In this document: positions 1 through 8,692 of the stretch, one piece after another
Position numbering within the stretch: the stretch's first letter is position 1
Layout of the letters: each line of letters begins with the position of its first letter
Assembly: GCF_014333525.1 (NCBI RefSeq)
Contig: NZ_JACSCX010000001.1
Coordinates: 744,001 to 808,000 of the forward strand
Reading direction: 5' to 3'
DNA length: 64,000 bases
DNA from: Hymenobacter puniceus
GTDB taxonomy: Bacteria; Bacteroidota; Bacteroidia; Cytophagales; Hymenobacteraceae
The notes under the pieces: generated by a model
Told to the model about the DNA's origin: nothing
The model's database searches: none
Seen by the model: only the letters and a program-made list of their open reading frames with translations
Translations under genes and position numbers: made by a program

Positions 1-571
1 CCTGCAGCATAGCACCGGTTTCTCTCACTTTCACCAAGTCATCAAACCGGCCATAGAAATAGGTGTATCGCTCCGGGTGGGCCAATACAGGTTGGTAGTT
101 GCGGCTTAGCAGTTGAAATATGGTTTCCGCGAGGTTGAGCGGCTCGTTGATATAGCTGGTTTCCAACAGTATATACCGCTTGTCGCCACCGAAGGTCAGC
201 ATCTCATCACCACGCTCTAGCCGGGGGCCGAACCATTCGTCGAGGTAATATTCGGCCGCACATTCCAGTGTTACATCCTCTAGACCAGCATTGCCAGCTG
301 CCTGCTGTAGCACGCGCAATGCTTCACGGATACCATCGGGCGTATTCTTATAAAAGTCGCCCATAATATGAGGCGTCATAATAAGCTTACGATATCCTAA
401 AGCGCGTAACTCCCGCAACAGCTCCAACGACTGTGCTACGTTTTCGGCACCATCATCAAGGCCAGGCAGTACGTGCGAATGCATATCGGCACCTAACCCC
501 GCAAGCGCGTCGGCCGCCACTATCGGCAAGGATGCCGCACGGCCAAAGAGCTTCTGGAAGAAGGATGCCAT
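1..571 (-). CDS. CpsB/CapC-type tyrosine-protein phosphatase (PHP family), partial
   Basis: The C-terminal end lies beyond the left edge; 190 codons are visible, read leftward from ATG at 569-571. The protein begins MASFFQKLFGR and carries the metal-binding PHP motif DMHSHVLPGLDDGA near residues 29-42, TPHIMG further on, and LAHPERYTYFYGR near the visible end. These match the manganese-dependent CpsB/YwqE phosphatases that dephosphorylate the tyrosine cluster of capsule-type BY-kinases. It starts 24 nt after the stop of the kinase gene on the same strand, so the two are probably co-transcribed and act as a kinase/phosphatase pair controlling polysaccharide chain export in the cytoplasm. The call is firm from motifs and context. 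Confidence 0.9.
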   Translation of the reverse strand, partial: MASFFQKLFGRAASLPIVAADALAGLGADMHSHVLPGLDDGAENVAQSLELLRELRALGYRKLIMTPHIMGDFYKNTPDGIREALRVLQQAAGNAGLEDVTLECAAEYYLDEWFGPRLERGDEMLTFGGDKRYILLETSYINEPLNLAETIFQLLSRNYQPVLAHPERYTYFYGRFDDLVKVRETGAMLQ

Positions 572-595
572 ACTTGTTATGCGGATTGTACGAAG

Positions 596-3064
596 TTAAG
601 AAAAGCGCTTACGGATGCGCGCCAGCTTGCTGTCAGCTGGTTTGGTTTCTTCGTAATAACCTTGCCCATAACCGTAACCATAGCCATAGCCGTAGCCATA
701 GCCATACATCCCACTCGACTGGGCATCGTTGAGGATGACACTTAAGCGGCTGAAGTTGTTGGCTCTGGCTAATTTATTGATGTTTTTCAAAAAGGCCTTT
801 TTAGAGTAATTAGCCCGCACGATGTAGATAGGAATATCAGCTTTGCGCATGATAAGGATACCGTCGGTTACCAATCCTACCGGCGGAGTATCAATCAGGA
901 TAACGTCGTACACCTGGTGCAGATCAGCCAATAATTCGTCGAATTTGGCACTTAGGATTAACTCCGATGGGTTTGGCGGCGTTGGTCCCGCCGAAATAAA
1001 GTCCAGTGTAGGGATGGAAGTGTGCTGAATGCACTCTTCAATTGAATGTTTATCAATCAGAATAGTACTTATACCTTTCACGTTCTCTGCCCCGAAAGCC
1101 AAGTTAACTTTTGGCTTCCGCATATCCAGATCCAGGATAACCACGCGTTGCTCTGACAGCGCAATGATGCCACCGAGATTCACGGACACAAAGGTCTTGC
1201 CTTCTCCCGAAATAGTAGACGTCACCGAAATCAGCCGCTTCTTTTTGGCTGAGCTGATAAAGTCCAGGTTGGTACGAATAGAGCGGATAGATTCGGAAAT
1301 AGCTGACTTAGGATTCTTATCCACCACCAGCTTGGATACGTTCATTTTTTCCTTATCGTATGTCGGAATAACTCCTAGCACAGACGAACTAGTTGCGCGC
1401 TCCAGCTCTCTTACATTCGTTACGGTGTTGTGCAAGAAATAGCGAGTGGCCATCAGTGCCAATCCTAATATAATTCCGCTGGCAAGACCAATAGCATACA
1501 CCATTAGCTTTACAGGTGAAATAGGCGAAAGTGGCCTGCTAGCTGGCGACAGAATTTGAAAATCAGGCGTCGTACCTGCTTTTGCAATATTGAATTCCTG
1601 CTTTTTATCCATTAGCATCAAATACGATTTCTCGTATAGCTCTAATGGTCTGTTAAGACGAGCAAGCTCAGTAGCTTTTTGAGGTAATGCCTGTAATTCT
1701 GAATTAATGGCATTGCGTTGACGGTCTAGTGCGGCTAATTCACCATCTAGTACTTGCTGGCTCTGGCGTAATGTACGCCGCAGATTACCCTTTGCAAAGG
1801 CTAACTGCTCCTGTTGCTGTTGTACCGCTTCAGTGGTTTCCTTGTAAGAACGAGACAGGCGTCGCAAATTCCATTGTAAGTCGTTTAACTCTGATAATTG
1901 CTGCGAAAGTTGCGGGTCTTCTAACGTTGCTAAAGCTGGAATGCTTTGCTGTACTGTTAGGTCTTCCCGAGTCGTTATGGTACCACGCTCTGCTAGAGCT
2001 GCTACTTCGTCCAATAAACGGATTTTTTCTGTCAGCTTTAATCTCTCTTCTTCCTGTTTTTCTAATTTAGACGTTAGACCTGCAATGCTTCCTCTAGCAT
2101 CATATGTTTTATTCTGCCGAACGAAGCTTTGTAGGTTTTCCTCGGCAACGGCTAGCTCTTGCCGATTTGAAGCTAACTGCTCATCCAGGAACTGAAGCGT
2201 TTGAGCGGTAGCAGCTTGCTTTTGAGCTATTTTCTGCTGGAGATAAATAGTATCTATTTTATTAACAATTGCTCTTGCTTTATCAGGAGTGAAATCCTGA
2301 AAAGAAATTTGGATGGTATTTGCATTAGGGTTTACTATTTCAACTAATAAGCCTTGATCCAGGTATTCGTTGATTGCCACCTCATCGTTAATAATAAAAT
2401 GGTAATTGCGCTCCAAATCAGAGGCATTCATATTCGGTTTAGCCGCTAGCTGCAATATCATTCCGCCAAGTTGTACCGGCTGATTGATGGCATACTCTCC
2501 ACTATGCTCCTGTCCCTGCAGCTGGTAAGATATACGATACTTCTGCAGCGAAAGAAAATTAACGCTGAATTTCACATTATATAAAATATCTCCTTGATAT
2601 TGCACCTGAAAAGGAGAGGTGCCATACAGCTCTGTTTCAAGTACTGTGCCTTCTGCGTAATAATTTACATTTAAGTCCAATGAATCGCGCAAACGACGAT
2701 AAATTATATTGGACTTAATAAGCTCTACTTCTCCGGAAAGTTTATTTATACTCTGTTGCCCTTCAGCGGCACCCATTATTCCACTAAGGCCTAACGTACC
2801 TGCCTCTGTTTTTTCATCAATCTTCAGTAATGAAGATGACTTATATACCGGCTTGGTGTAGCGCAAAAACAACCAGGACCCAGTCAATCCCAAGCCAATT
2901 AATAGTAGTAGCCAGATCAGGCTACGACGCACTACCATCAGTAGCGTATCGAAATCTAATCCACCGCCTTCATCTGCAGACTCCGATTCTACGGGCACAG
3001 CGTTTACTCCGCCTGTGGCATTTCGGATCAAACTCTCCAATTCGGCGTTTTCGTTAACGGCCAT
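596..3064 (-). CDS. Fused polysaccharide co-polymerase / BY-type tyrosine kinase (Wzc-like)
   Basis: 822 residues. An N-terminal transmembrane helix (about 47-67) is followed by a Wzz-type periplasmic domain with long Gln/Glu-rich coiled coils (about 260-490), a second membrane helix near 520-540, then a cytoplasmic BY-kinase domain. Walker A SGEGKT lies near 616-622, Walker A' VILDLDMRKP near 645 and Walker B VILIDTPP near 723. The tail holds a run of seven Gly-Tyr pairs (about 786-800) and YYEET, the expected autophosphorylation cluster. The family controls chain length and export of capsule or exopolysaccharide across the inner membrane. It sits between the export lipoprotein and phosphatase genes on the same strand. 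The fused form is usual in Bacteroidota. Only the very regular tail is odd. Confidence 0.93.
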   Translation of the reverse strand: MAVNENAELESLIRNATGGVNAVPVESESADEGGGLDFDTLLMVVRRSLIWLLLLIGLGLTGSWLFLRYTKPVYKSSSLLKIDEKTEAGTLGLSGIMGAAEGQQSINKLSGEVELIKSNIIYRRLRDSLDLNVNYYAEGTVLETELYGTSPFQVQYQGDILYNVKFSVNFLSLQKYRISYQLQGQEHSGEYAINQPVQLGGMILQLAAKPNMNASDLERNYHFIINDEVAINEYLDQGLLVEIVNPNANTIQISFQDFTPDKARAIVNKIDTIYLQQKIAQKQAATAQTLQFLDEQLASNRQELAVAEENLQSFVRQNKTYDARGSIAGLTSKLEKQEEERLKLTEKIRLLDEVAALAERGTITTREDLTVQQSIPALATLEDPQLSQQLSELNDLQWNLRRLSRSYKETTEAVQQQQEQLAFAKGNLRRTLRQSQQVLDGELAALDRQRNAINSELQALPQKATELARLNRPLELYEKSYLMLMDKKQEFNIAKAGTTPDFQILSPASRPLSPISPVKLMVYAIGLASGIILGLALMATRYFLHNTVTNVRELERATSSSVLGVIPTYDKEKMNVSKLVVDKNPKSAISESIRSIRTNLDFISSAKKKRLISVTSTISGEGKTFVSVNLGGIIALSEQRVVILDLDMRKPKVNLAFGAENVKGISTILIDKHSIEECIQHTSIPTLDFISAGPTPPNPSELILSAKFDELLADLHQVYDVILIDTPPVGLVTDGILIMRKADIPIYIVRANYSKKAFLKNINKLARANNFSRLSVILNDAQSSGMYGYGYGYGYGYGYGQGYYEETKPADSKLARIRKRFS
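664..706 (-). repeat. Hexanucleotide (Gly-Tyr) tandem repeat in the kinase tail
   Basis: Seven near-identical 6-bp units of the GGCTAT/GGTTAC type (minus strand) encode consecutive Gly-Tyr pairs at the C-terminus of the BY-kinase. Short in-frame units of this kind can gain or lose copies by slippage without breaking the frame, which would change the number of phosphorylatable tyrosines. That consequence is inference; only the repeat is seen. Confidence 0.8.
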
Positions 3065-3125
3065 TTACAAGACTAAGAAGTTAAGTGATTCAGAGAAACG
3101 GTGCTAGGCTACACGCATCTTTGCA

Positions 3126-4052
3126 CTAACGTGTTAGAGAAAGAACTAGACTAAAAGTGGTTAAAATGATAGTTGATAAGCCCAACAACGGGGCCGCATC
3201 ATTTAACCCATCATAAAACGGACGGCGGATAGGCTCTATATAGATGATATCGTTGGGTTCTACCTGCAAATTTGCCCGGCGCATTCCATCAATAGTGGTG
3301 AGGTCTATCTGCTCAATCTGCGGATTTTTTAAGTCGCCACGAATGATACGAATGTTGGATGCTTTGCCACCTGAACGGTATAGGCTATTTGCACCACCAC
3401 TACTCCCATCGACGCCACCAGCTGATGCCAATACTTCCAACAGGTTCATGTTATCATTCACCAAAGGCACAATCCTTCCTCCTGGTGAACCCAACACGAT
3501 TACTCGGCTATTTGTCACTCGAGTGGTAACGAACACGCCTTTATAGAACTCGCTGTACTGTATTTGCAAAATGCTATCCGCTTGCTGAAGTGTAAGCCCC
3601 AAAACCCGCACCCGATTGACAAGTGGTAGGCGCACATAACCATCGGTCTGCACTAAAAATTCGGACTCCCCAACCGAGCCCTGCGAATTTCCTCCCCCAG
3701 CCTGCTGACCACCGTTTTGGCTTGATGTACCTAAAGTGCGACTCCCGTTAGCCCCAGTAGGCAACATACCAGCCGGAGCACCGAAACGTAACTCACCATT
3801 TGGATCAATAATTCGTTCCCCCTCATTGGTGTATACACGCACCGCCAGAAAATCATTTTTCTGGATGGTATAATTACGGTTTACGCGGTTCACGACCCGC
3901 CGAATTCTAGTTGTGTCCAACCCTTTGCCGTTATCCAATTGAAACATCACCCGCTGCTTATATAACTTTTCAGTGCAGGATGACATAAGTATCAGGAAAG
4001 GCATGCATAGCAGCCACAACAAAGCAAGGTGGCGAGAAACGGATAAACGCAT
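3126..4052 (-). CDS. Outer-membrane polysaccharide export lipoprotein (Wza-like)
   Basis: 308 residues. A type II signal peptide ends in the lipobox LMSSC with the lipidated Cys at about residue 26. A Poly_export-like segment (YTIQKNDFLAVRVY, about 57-70) is followed by a Gly/Ser/Gln-rich linker (about 100-130) and an SLBB-type domain (DGYVRLPLVNRVRVLGL onward). The C-terminal 20 residues are hydrophobic and could be the helix by which Wza-type octamers cross the outer membrane. It is the first gene of the minus-strand group: the kinase gene starts 61 nt downstream. It should form the exit channel for the polysaccharide whose synthesis the kinase and phosphatase control. The sugar-making enzymes are not in the window. 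Confidence 0.88.
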   Translation of the reverse strand: MRLSVSRHLALLWLLCMPFLILMSSCTEKLYKQRVMFQLDNGKGLDTTRIRRVVNRVNRNYTIQKNDFLAVRVYTNEGERIIDPNGELRFGAPAGMLPTGANGSRTLGTSSQNGGQQAGGGNSQGSVGESEFLVQTDGYVRLPLVNRVRVLGLTLQQADSILQIQYSEFYKGVFVTTRVTNSRVIVLGSPGGRIVPLVNDNMNLLEVLASAGGVDGSSGGANSLYRSGGKASNIRIIRGDLKNPQIEQIDLTTIDGMRRANLQVEPNDIIYIEPIRRPFYDGLNDAAPLLGLSTIILTTFSLVLSLTR

Positions 4053-4289
4053 TAGGCTGAAGGGAGCCGAAAAAGTGAAAGGATGGGCCGCGGCAAGACG
4101 CCATCCAGAGGAGGTAGTTTCTCTGAAAAACCTTCAAAGTTAACCGATTTAGCGGCCTCTTTCAAAATTGCCCCGAACTCCCTTAATTCTGCACGCGGCT
4201 CAAGGCCGCCAAAATCGTACTTTCGCGGACCCAAAGCCGGGCTTCCCCGGTTATAGCTCTACTTCTCACCACCTTTCATTTTCCCACCC

Positions 4290-5429
4290 ATGGAATTGGT
4301 TGCTACTGAAAACCAGACAATGATTGCCCAGATGGTGCGCGACTTTGGCGCACAGCACATCAAACCCCACATGATGAAGTGGGACGAAAGCCAGGAGTTT
4401 CCAATTGAAGTATTCCACAAGCTCGGCGAAATGGGCCTGATGGGTGTGCTTGTGCCTCAGCAATATGGCGGCGCCGGCTTCGGCTATACCGAGTACGTTA
4501 CGGCCATTGCCGAGCTAGCGAAGATTGATGGCAGCATTGGCCTGAGCATGGCGGCTCACAACTCGCTGTGCACCGGCCATATTCTGCAGCACGCTTCCGA
4601 GGAGCAGAAGCTGAAGTATTTGCCCAAACTGGCTTCCGGCGAGTGGATCGGCGCTTGGGGCCTGACGGAACCTAACACAGGCTCCGACGCCGGCAACATG
4701 CGCACGGTAGCTGTGGAAGACGGAGACTATTATGTATTGAATGGCGCCAAGAACTTTATCACCCACGGCAAATCCGGCAACGTAGCCGTGGTTATTGCCC
4801 GCACGGGTGAGGTAGGCGACTCACACGGCATGACGGCCTTCATCGTGGAGCGAAATACGCCCGGATTCGCCGCCGGCCGTAAAGAAGACAAGCTGGGTAT
4901 GCGCGCTTCCGAAACCACGGAGCTGATTTTCACGGACTGCCGCGTGCCCAAGGAAAACGTTATCGGCAAAGTAGGCGATGGATTTGTGCAGTCGTTGAAG
5001 GTGCTCGACGGTGGCCGTATCAGCATTGCGGCATTGAGCCTGGGTATCGCGCAGGGTGCTTACGAAGCCGCCCTGCAGTATTCCAAGGAGCGCCAGCAGT
5101 TCAACCAGCCCATCAGCAGCTTCCAGGGCATTGCCTTCAAGCTGGCCGATATGGCTACCGAAATTGAGGCGGCTTCACTGCTTACCTACCGCGCTGCTGA
5201 TATGAAAGACCGTGGCTTGAACGTAAACCGCGAGTCGGCTATGGCCAAGCTCTATGCTTCCGAAGTATCGGTACGGGTGGCAAATGAGGGTGTGCAGATC
5301 TTCGGCGGCTACGGCTACACCAAAGATTACCCCGCCGAGAAGTACTACCGTGACGCCAAACTGTGCACCATCGGCGAAGGCACTTCTGAGATTCAGAAGC
5401 TGGTTATTGCGCGCACACTGCTGAAGTAG
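4290..5429 (+). CDS. Acyl-CoA dehydrogenase
   Basis: 379 residues, the usual length for short- and medium-chain acyl-CoA dehydrogenases. It carries [15 protein letters not shown], the flavin/substrate motif [12 protein letters not shown], a FAD-binding arginine region and the C-terminal signature [18 protein letters not shown]. The Glu in IGEGTSEIQ (about residue 362) is the expected catalytic base. It oxidises acyl-CoA to trans-2-enoyl-CoA with FAD, passing electrons to electron-transfer flavoprotein in the cytoplasm. The exact chain-length or branched-chain preference cannot be read. The gene stands alone, divergent from the polysaccharide genes. A weak -7 box (TACTTTCG, 4218-4225) lies upstream. 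The first ATG of the alignable region was taken as start. Confidence 0.93.
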   Translation: MELVATENQTMIAQMVRDFGAQHIKPHMMKWDESQEFPIEVFHKLGEMGLMGVLVPQQYGGAGFGYTEYVTAIAELAKIDGSIGLSMAAHNSLCTGHILQHASEEQKLKYLPKLASGEWIGAWGLTEPNTGSDAGNMRTVAVEDGDYYVLNGAKNFITHGKSGNVAVVIARTGEVGDSHGMTAFIVERNTPGFAAGRKEDKLGMRASETTELIFTDCRVPKENVIGKVGDGFVQSLKVLDGGRISIAALSLGIAQGAYEAALQYSKERQQFNQPISSFQGIAFKLADMATEIEAASLLTYRAADMKDRGLNVNRESAMAKLYASEVSVRVANEGVQIFGGYGYTKDYPAEKYYRDAKLCTIGEGTSEIQKLVIARTLLK

Positions 5430-5451
5430 AATCGCAGATATTGCAGATTGG

Positions 5452-5514
5452 AAGGATTACGCAGATTTCAGCAGGCCCCAAATAGTGACCGAGCAAGAAA
5501 TCTGCGTAATCCTT
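5452..5514. repeat. 18-bp perfect inverted repeat between acyl-CoA dehydrogenase and rpsU
   Basis: AAGGATTACGCAGATTTC (5452-5469) is repeated as its exact reverse complement at 5497-5514 with a 27-nt loop. It follows the dehydrogenase stop and precedes the rpsU promoter, so it may act as a terminator-like hairpin. The arm sequence resembles GATTACGCAGATTT-type repeats that I recall as common between genes in Bacteroidota (memory, not checked). Confidence 0.7.
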
Positions 5515-5535
5515 TTAATCTGAAACATCTGTGAT

Positions 5536-5543
5536 TATCTTTG
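5536..5543 (+). promoter_or_regulatory. rpsU promoter -7 element (TATCTTTG)
   Basis: A perfect match to the Bacteroidota consensus TAnnTTTG, followed by CGG and a 37-nt leader before the rpsU start. No clear -33 TTG is visible. Confidence 0.65.
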
Positions 5544-5580
5544 CGGCCCTTCACAGAAGAGTTTTCAACCCCACTGACAT

Positions 5581-5778
5581 ATGATCATCGTACAAATTAA
5601 GGAAAACGAGTCGGTTGACCGCGCCCTCAAGCGTTTCAAGAAGAAGTTTGAGCGCACGGGCGTTCTGAAAGAGTTGCGTCGTCGCACATTCTTCCAGAAG
5701 CCGTCGATCACCAACCGTAAGCAGAAGCAGAAGGCCATCTACAAGCAGGTGACCTACGGCAACGAGGCTAGCGCCTAG
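5581..5778 (+). CDS. rpsU: 30S ribosomal protein S21
   Basis: 65 residues, highly basic, beginning [19 protein letters not shown], with the family core [15 protein letters not shown] and a Lys/Arg-rich tail ([11 protein letters not shown]). S21 binds the small ribosomal subunit near the 3' end of 16S rRNA and helps in mRNA recruitment. The gene has its own TAnnTTTG promoter and is followed after about 20 nt by a strong hairpin with a T run. The tyrosine recombinase and hibernation factor genes follow, an order that is common in Bacteroidota. Confidence 0.97.
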   Translation: MIIVQIKENESVDRALKRFKKKFERTGVLKELRRRTFFQKPSITNRKQKQKAIYKQVTYGNEASA

Positions 5779-5799
5779 CGCTCTGCTGCTTTCCGGATT

Positions 5800-5843
5800 A
5801 AAAACCGGCTGATGCCCATTTATGGTGCGTTGGCCGGTTTTTT
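5800..5843 (+). terminator. Intrinsic terminator after rpsU
   Basis: AAAAACCGGC (5800-5809) pairs with GCCGGTTTTT (5833-5842), followed by further T residues. A potential ATG at 5812 lies in the loop, which argues against it as the start of the next gene. Confidence 0.8.
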
Positions 5844-5925
5844 CGCGTCCTGTTGGCTGCGGTTTTTTTCTTCCCCTGAAATCCATACATTGGTTATCCG
5901 GCCCTGGCGGCCGGGTCACTACTGT

Positions 5926-6813
5926 ATGGATTTGTTTTTTGCCTACCTGCAGTCTGAACGACGCTACAGCCCCAACACGCTGCTGTCGTATCAGACTGAT
6001 CTGCGCCAGTTCTCGGAGTATCTGCGGGCTACTTATGAACTGGATGAACCCGCGCAGGCCGACCACACGCTGATCCGCTCGTGGGTGGTAACGCTGATGC
6101 AGCAGGAACTGGACCCGCGCACCGTGAATCGCAAAATTGCCTGTCTACGCTCCTATTATAAGTTTCTGCTGACAACGGGTGTTGTCGGCCGCAACCCGAT
6201 GCTACGCATCAAGGCGCCTAAGATGGCCAAGAAGCTGCCGGATTTTGTGCCCGAGGATAGCCTGAACGGTTTGCTGAACTCGTTTGAGTTTCCGGACACC
6301 TTTGCCGGCACGCGCGACCAGCTGATTCTGGAACTGCTGTATGGTACCGGCATCCGGCTGTCGGAGTTGCTGGGCATCCGGCCCGATGATGTAAGCTTAG
6401 CGGGCCGTACCGTGCGCGTAACAGGCAAAGGCAATAAACAGCGCATTGTGCCGCTAAACCCCACTCTGATAGCCGTTCTGGATAAGTATATAGCGTTTCG
6501 CCAACGTGAGTTCGGGTCAGAACGCAACGCCCAATCCATGCTCCTCGTTACGGACAAAGGCGAACCGTTGTACGAAAAGCTAGTGTATCGAACAGTGAAG
6601 CACTATTTAAGTCAGATTACTACCGCCTCGTCGCAGCAGCACCCCCACGTCTTACGTCACTCTTTTGCCACTCATCTGCTCAACAAAGGTGCTGATCTGA
6701 ATGCCATTAAAGAACTTCTAGGCCACGCCAATCTTGCCGCTACTCAAGTATACACGCACTTGTCAATTGACAAGCTTAAATCTGTTTTTGAACAGGCCCA
6801 TCCAAAGGCCTGA
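5926..6813 (+). CDS. Tyrosine recombinase (XerC/XerD-like)
   Basis: 295 residues from ATG 5926 (MDLFFAYLQSERRYSPNTL). An in-frame upstream ATG at 5812 lies inside the rpsU terminator and would add a non-homologous hydrophobic stretch, so it is rejected. The SAM-like N-terminal core-binding domain covers about 1-90. The catalytic set is complete: Arg in GTGIRLSELLG (about 144), Lys in GKGNKQR (about 167), HVLRHSFATHLL (His/Arg near 240), then His and the nucleophile Tyr in GHANLAATQVYTHL (about 275). Xer recombinases resolve chromosome dimers at dif. The context downstream of rpsU and upstream of hpf suggests the housekeeping enzyme, not a phage integrase. XerC cannot be told from XerD here. 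Confidence 0.93.
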   Translation: MDLFFAYLQSERRYSPNTLLSYQTDLRQFSEYLRATYELDEPAQADHTLIRSWVVTLMQQELDPRTVNRKIACLRSYYKFLLTTGVVGRNPMLRIKAPKMAKKLPDFVPEDSLNGLLNSFEFPDTFAGTRDQLILELLYGTGIRLSELLGIRPDDVSLAGRTVRVTGKGNKQRIVPLNPTLIAVLDKYIAFRQREFGSERNAQSMLLVTDKGEPLYEKLVYRTVKHYLSQITTASSQQHPHVLRHSFATHLLNKGADLNAIKELLGHANLAATQVYTHLSIDKLKSVFEQAHPKA

Positions 6814-6855
6814 GTTGTGTTCCTTTTTTTTCTTACCTCCCAAACCCTACTACCG

Positions 6856-7155
6856 ATGAAAGTACAGATGCATTCGGTGCACTTCGACGCCGACCAAAAA
6901 CTGCTCGATTTCATCCAGAAACGCCTCGACAAGCTCGAAACCTTCTATGACCGTGTCACGGAAGGGGAAGTGATTCTGAAGTTGAATAATAAAGATGGTA
7001 TTGCGAATAAGACGGTGGAAATCAAGCTGCTTGTGCCAGGCGCCACGCTGTTTTCGCAGGAAGACGCCGCTTCTTTTGAAGCCGCTGCCGATGCCGCCGC
7101 CGATAGCCTGAAGCGTCAGATCACCAAGCACAAAGAAAAAATCCTGGCGCATTAA
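6856..7155 (+). CDS. hpf: Ribosome hibernation-promoting factor (HPF/RaiA family)
   Basis: 99 residues from ATG 6856 (MKVQMHSVHFDADQKLLDF). The short form contains only the sigma-54 modulation/S30EA domain with its beta-alpha-beta-beta-beta-alpha pattern: KLETFYDRVTEGEVILKL, then ANKTVEIKLLVPGATLF, then a helix ending in KRQITKHKEKI. Family members bind the 30S decoding centre and dimerise or silence ribosomes in stationary phase. An upstream in-frame extension from 6817 is hydrophobic and overlaps the spacer after the recombinase, so it was not used. The gene lies 42 nt after the recombinase and is probably in its operon. It ends at a very strong bidirectional terminator. Confidence 0.93.
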   Translation: MKVQMHSVHFDADQKLLDFIQKRLDKLETFYDRVTEGEVILKLNNKDGIANKTVEIKLLVPGATLFSQEDAASFEAAADAAADSLKRQITKHKEKILAH

Positions 7156-7170
7156 GCGTATCGTATTCAT

Positions 7171-7213
7171 AAACAAGAAGCCCCGCCTGACAGTCAGGCG
7201 GGGCTTCTTGTTT
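7171..7213. terminator. Bidirectional terminator between hpf and metK
   Basis: A perfect 20-bp stem: AAACAAGAAGCCCCGCCTGA (7171-7190) and its exact reverse complement (7194-7213) around the 3-nt loop CAG, with A and T runs at both ends. It serves two convergent genes. Confidence 0.92.
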
Positions 7214-7240
7214 ATTCATGGCACCAAACTCTGCTTTTTA

Positions 7241-8503
7241 CTACAGGCCGAATTCAGATTTAATCTTGTCCACGTAGTCGAGCTTTTCCCAGGTGAAGGT
7301 TTCCACGGTGCGGGTGTTGCCGTTGGCATCCTGCACCTGCTTGGTGCCAGGCTGGCGGCCCATATGGCCGTACGCCGCCGACTCGCTGAAAATGGGGTTG
7401 CGCAAACCGAGGCGCTGCACAATGGCATAAGGGCGCAGGTCGAACAGGCGCTGTACTTTCTCGGCAATCTGGCCATCAGTGAGTTGCGTGCCGTGGCCGT
7501 TGCTGGCTTTGGTGGTGCCGTAGGTGGTTACAAACACGCCTACCGGCTGCGCCACGCCAATGGCGTAGGCTACCTGTACCAGCACCTGGTCGGCTACGCC
7601 GGCTGCCACCAGATTTTTGGCGATGTGGCGGGCGGCGTAAGCGGCCGAACGGTCTACTTTGCTGGAGTCTTTGCCCGAGAAGGCACCACCACCATGCGCG
7701 CCTTTGCCGCCGTAGGTGTCCACGATAATCTTGCGGCCGGTAAGGCCAGAGTCGCCGTGGGGGCCACCGATGACGAACTTGCCGGTGGGGTTGATGTGGT
7801 AGATGATGGCGTCGGTGAACAGGCTCTGCACCTCGGGGCTGAGCTGAGCCTTCACGCGGGGTACCAGAATGGTTTTGATGTCCTGCTCGATCTGGCGGAG
7901 CATGGTTTGCTCGTCCTGGTCGAACTCGTCGTGCTGGGTGCTTACCACGATGGTTTCAATGGCCTCAGGCGTGTTATCATCGGCGTAGCGGATGGTCACT
8001 TGGCTTTTGGCATCGGGACGCAGGTACGTCATCTGCTGGCCTTCGCGGCGGATTTTCGACAGCTCCTGCAGCAAACGGTGCGAGAGGTCGAGGGCCAGCG
8101 GCATATAATTGGGCGTTTCCTTGGTGGCGTAGCCGAACATCATGCCCTGGTCGCCGGCGCCCTGCTCTTCGTCCTTGGCACGCTCTACCCCCTGGTTGAT
8201 ATCAGCCGACTGCTCATGCAGGCGGTTCATTACCTCGCAGGTATCGGCATTGAACAGATACTCCGGCTTGTTGTACCCGATCCGACGAATAACTTCGCGA
8301 ATAATTGGCTCGGCTTCTACGTGGGCTTTTGACTTGATTTCGCCGGCTACCAGCGCGAAGTCCGTGGTGACCAGGGTTTCGCAGGCTACTTTGGAAGCAG
8401 GGTCCTGGCGAAGATACTCGTCGAGGATAGCGTCGGAAATCTGGTCGGCTACTTTATCAGGATGGCCTTCCGAAACAGATTCGGAGGTGAACAGGTACGG
8501 CAT
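7241..8503 (-). CDS. metK: S-adenosylmethionine synthase
   Basis: 420 residues from ATG 8503 (MPYLFTSESVSEGHPDKVADQ). An extension to 8527 would add eight unconserved residues. The ATP and methionine binding signatures are present: GHPDK near residue 14, GAGDQGMMFGYA near 135, and the glycine-rich loop GGGAFSGKD near 280 preceded by GPHGDSGLTGRKIIVDTYG. It makes S-adenosylmethionine, phosphate and diphosphate from ATP and methionine in the cytoplasm. It stands alone, convergent to hpf and divergent from the PAP2 gene. A TAGCTTTG promoter box lies 63 nt upstream. No SAM riboswitch fold was recognised in that leader. Confidence 0.97.
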   Translation of the reverse strand: MPYLFTSESVSEGHPDKVADQISDAILDEYLRQDPASKVACETLVTTDFALVAGEIKSKAHVEAEPIIREVIRRIGYNKPEYLFNADTCEVMNRLHEQSADINQGVERAKDEEQGAGDQGMMFGYATKETPNYMPLALDLSHRLLQELSKIRREGQQMTYLRPDAKSQVTIRYADDNTPEAIETIVVSTQHDEFDQDEQTMLRQIEQDIKTILVPRVKAQLSPEVQSLFTDAIIYHINPTGKFVIGGPHGDSGLTGRKIIVDTYGGKGAHGGGAFSGKDSSKVDRSAAYAARHIAKNLVAAGVADQVLVQVAYAIGVAQPVGVFVTTYGTTKASNGHGTQLTDGQIAEKVQRLFDLRPYAIVQRLGLRNPIFSESAAYGHMGRQPGTKQVQDANGNTRTVETFTWEKLDYVDKIKSEFGL

Positions 8504-8566
8504 CAGCTTGTAGGGTAGAGTACGCAAGGGGCCGGCAGCCCCTGCCCTGCGGTTGCTGCAGGGCTA

Positions 8567-8574
8567 CAAAGCTA
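8567..8574 (-). promoter_or_regulatory. metK promoter -7 element (TAGCTTTG)
   Basis: Perfect TAnnTTTG on the minus strand, 63 nt upstream of the metK start. The leader between contains a GC-rich hairpin-forming stretch (CAGGGGCTGCCGGCCCCTTG) of unknown role. Confidence 0.55.
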
Positions 8575-8692
8575 CTATTTAGTTGGGAGTTGCCGACTAT
8601 CATGTCAGTAGCAGGAATATGCCTCAGGCCAGCCAGTTAACCTCGGCCACAGATTTCCCGTTAGAGCGCTACTCTTTCCTAACCTTTTCTAC

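Noticed and set aside
433..732. Plus-strand frame across the phosphatase/kinase junction
   Set aside because: Antisense to two well supported genes, with low-complexity His/Ser translation typical of a shadow frame.
4052..4234. 60-codon minus frame upstream of the export lipoprotein gene
   Set aside because: It ends at the lipoprotein start, has no recognisable content and covers the presumed promoter region.
7208..8332. 374-codon plus frame antisense to metK
   Set aside because: Long only because of GC-rich codon bias; the translation is Ala/Gly/Val/His-rich with no motif, whereas metK is complete.
8504..8692. Possible SAM riboswitch in front of metK
   Set aside because: A hairpin is present but I cannot match any known SAM-class consensus; covariance search with Infernal would be needed.
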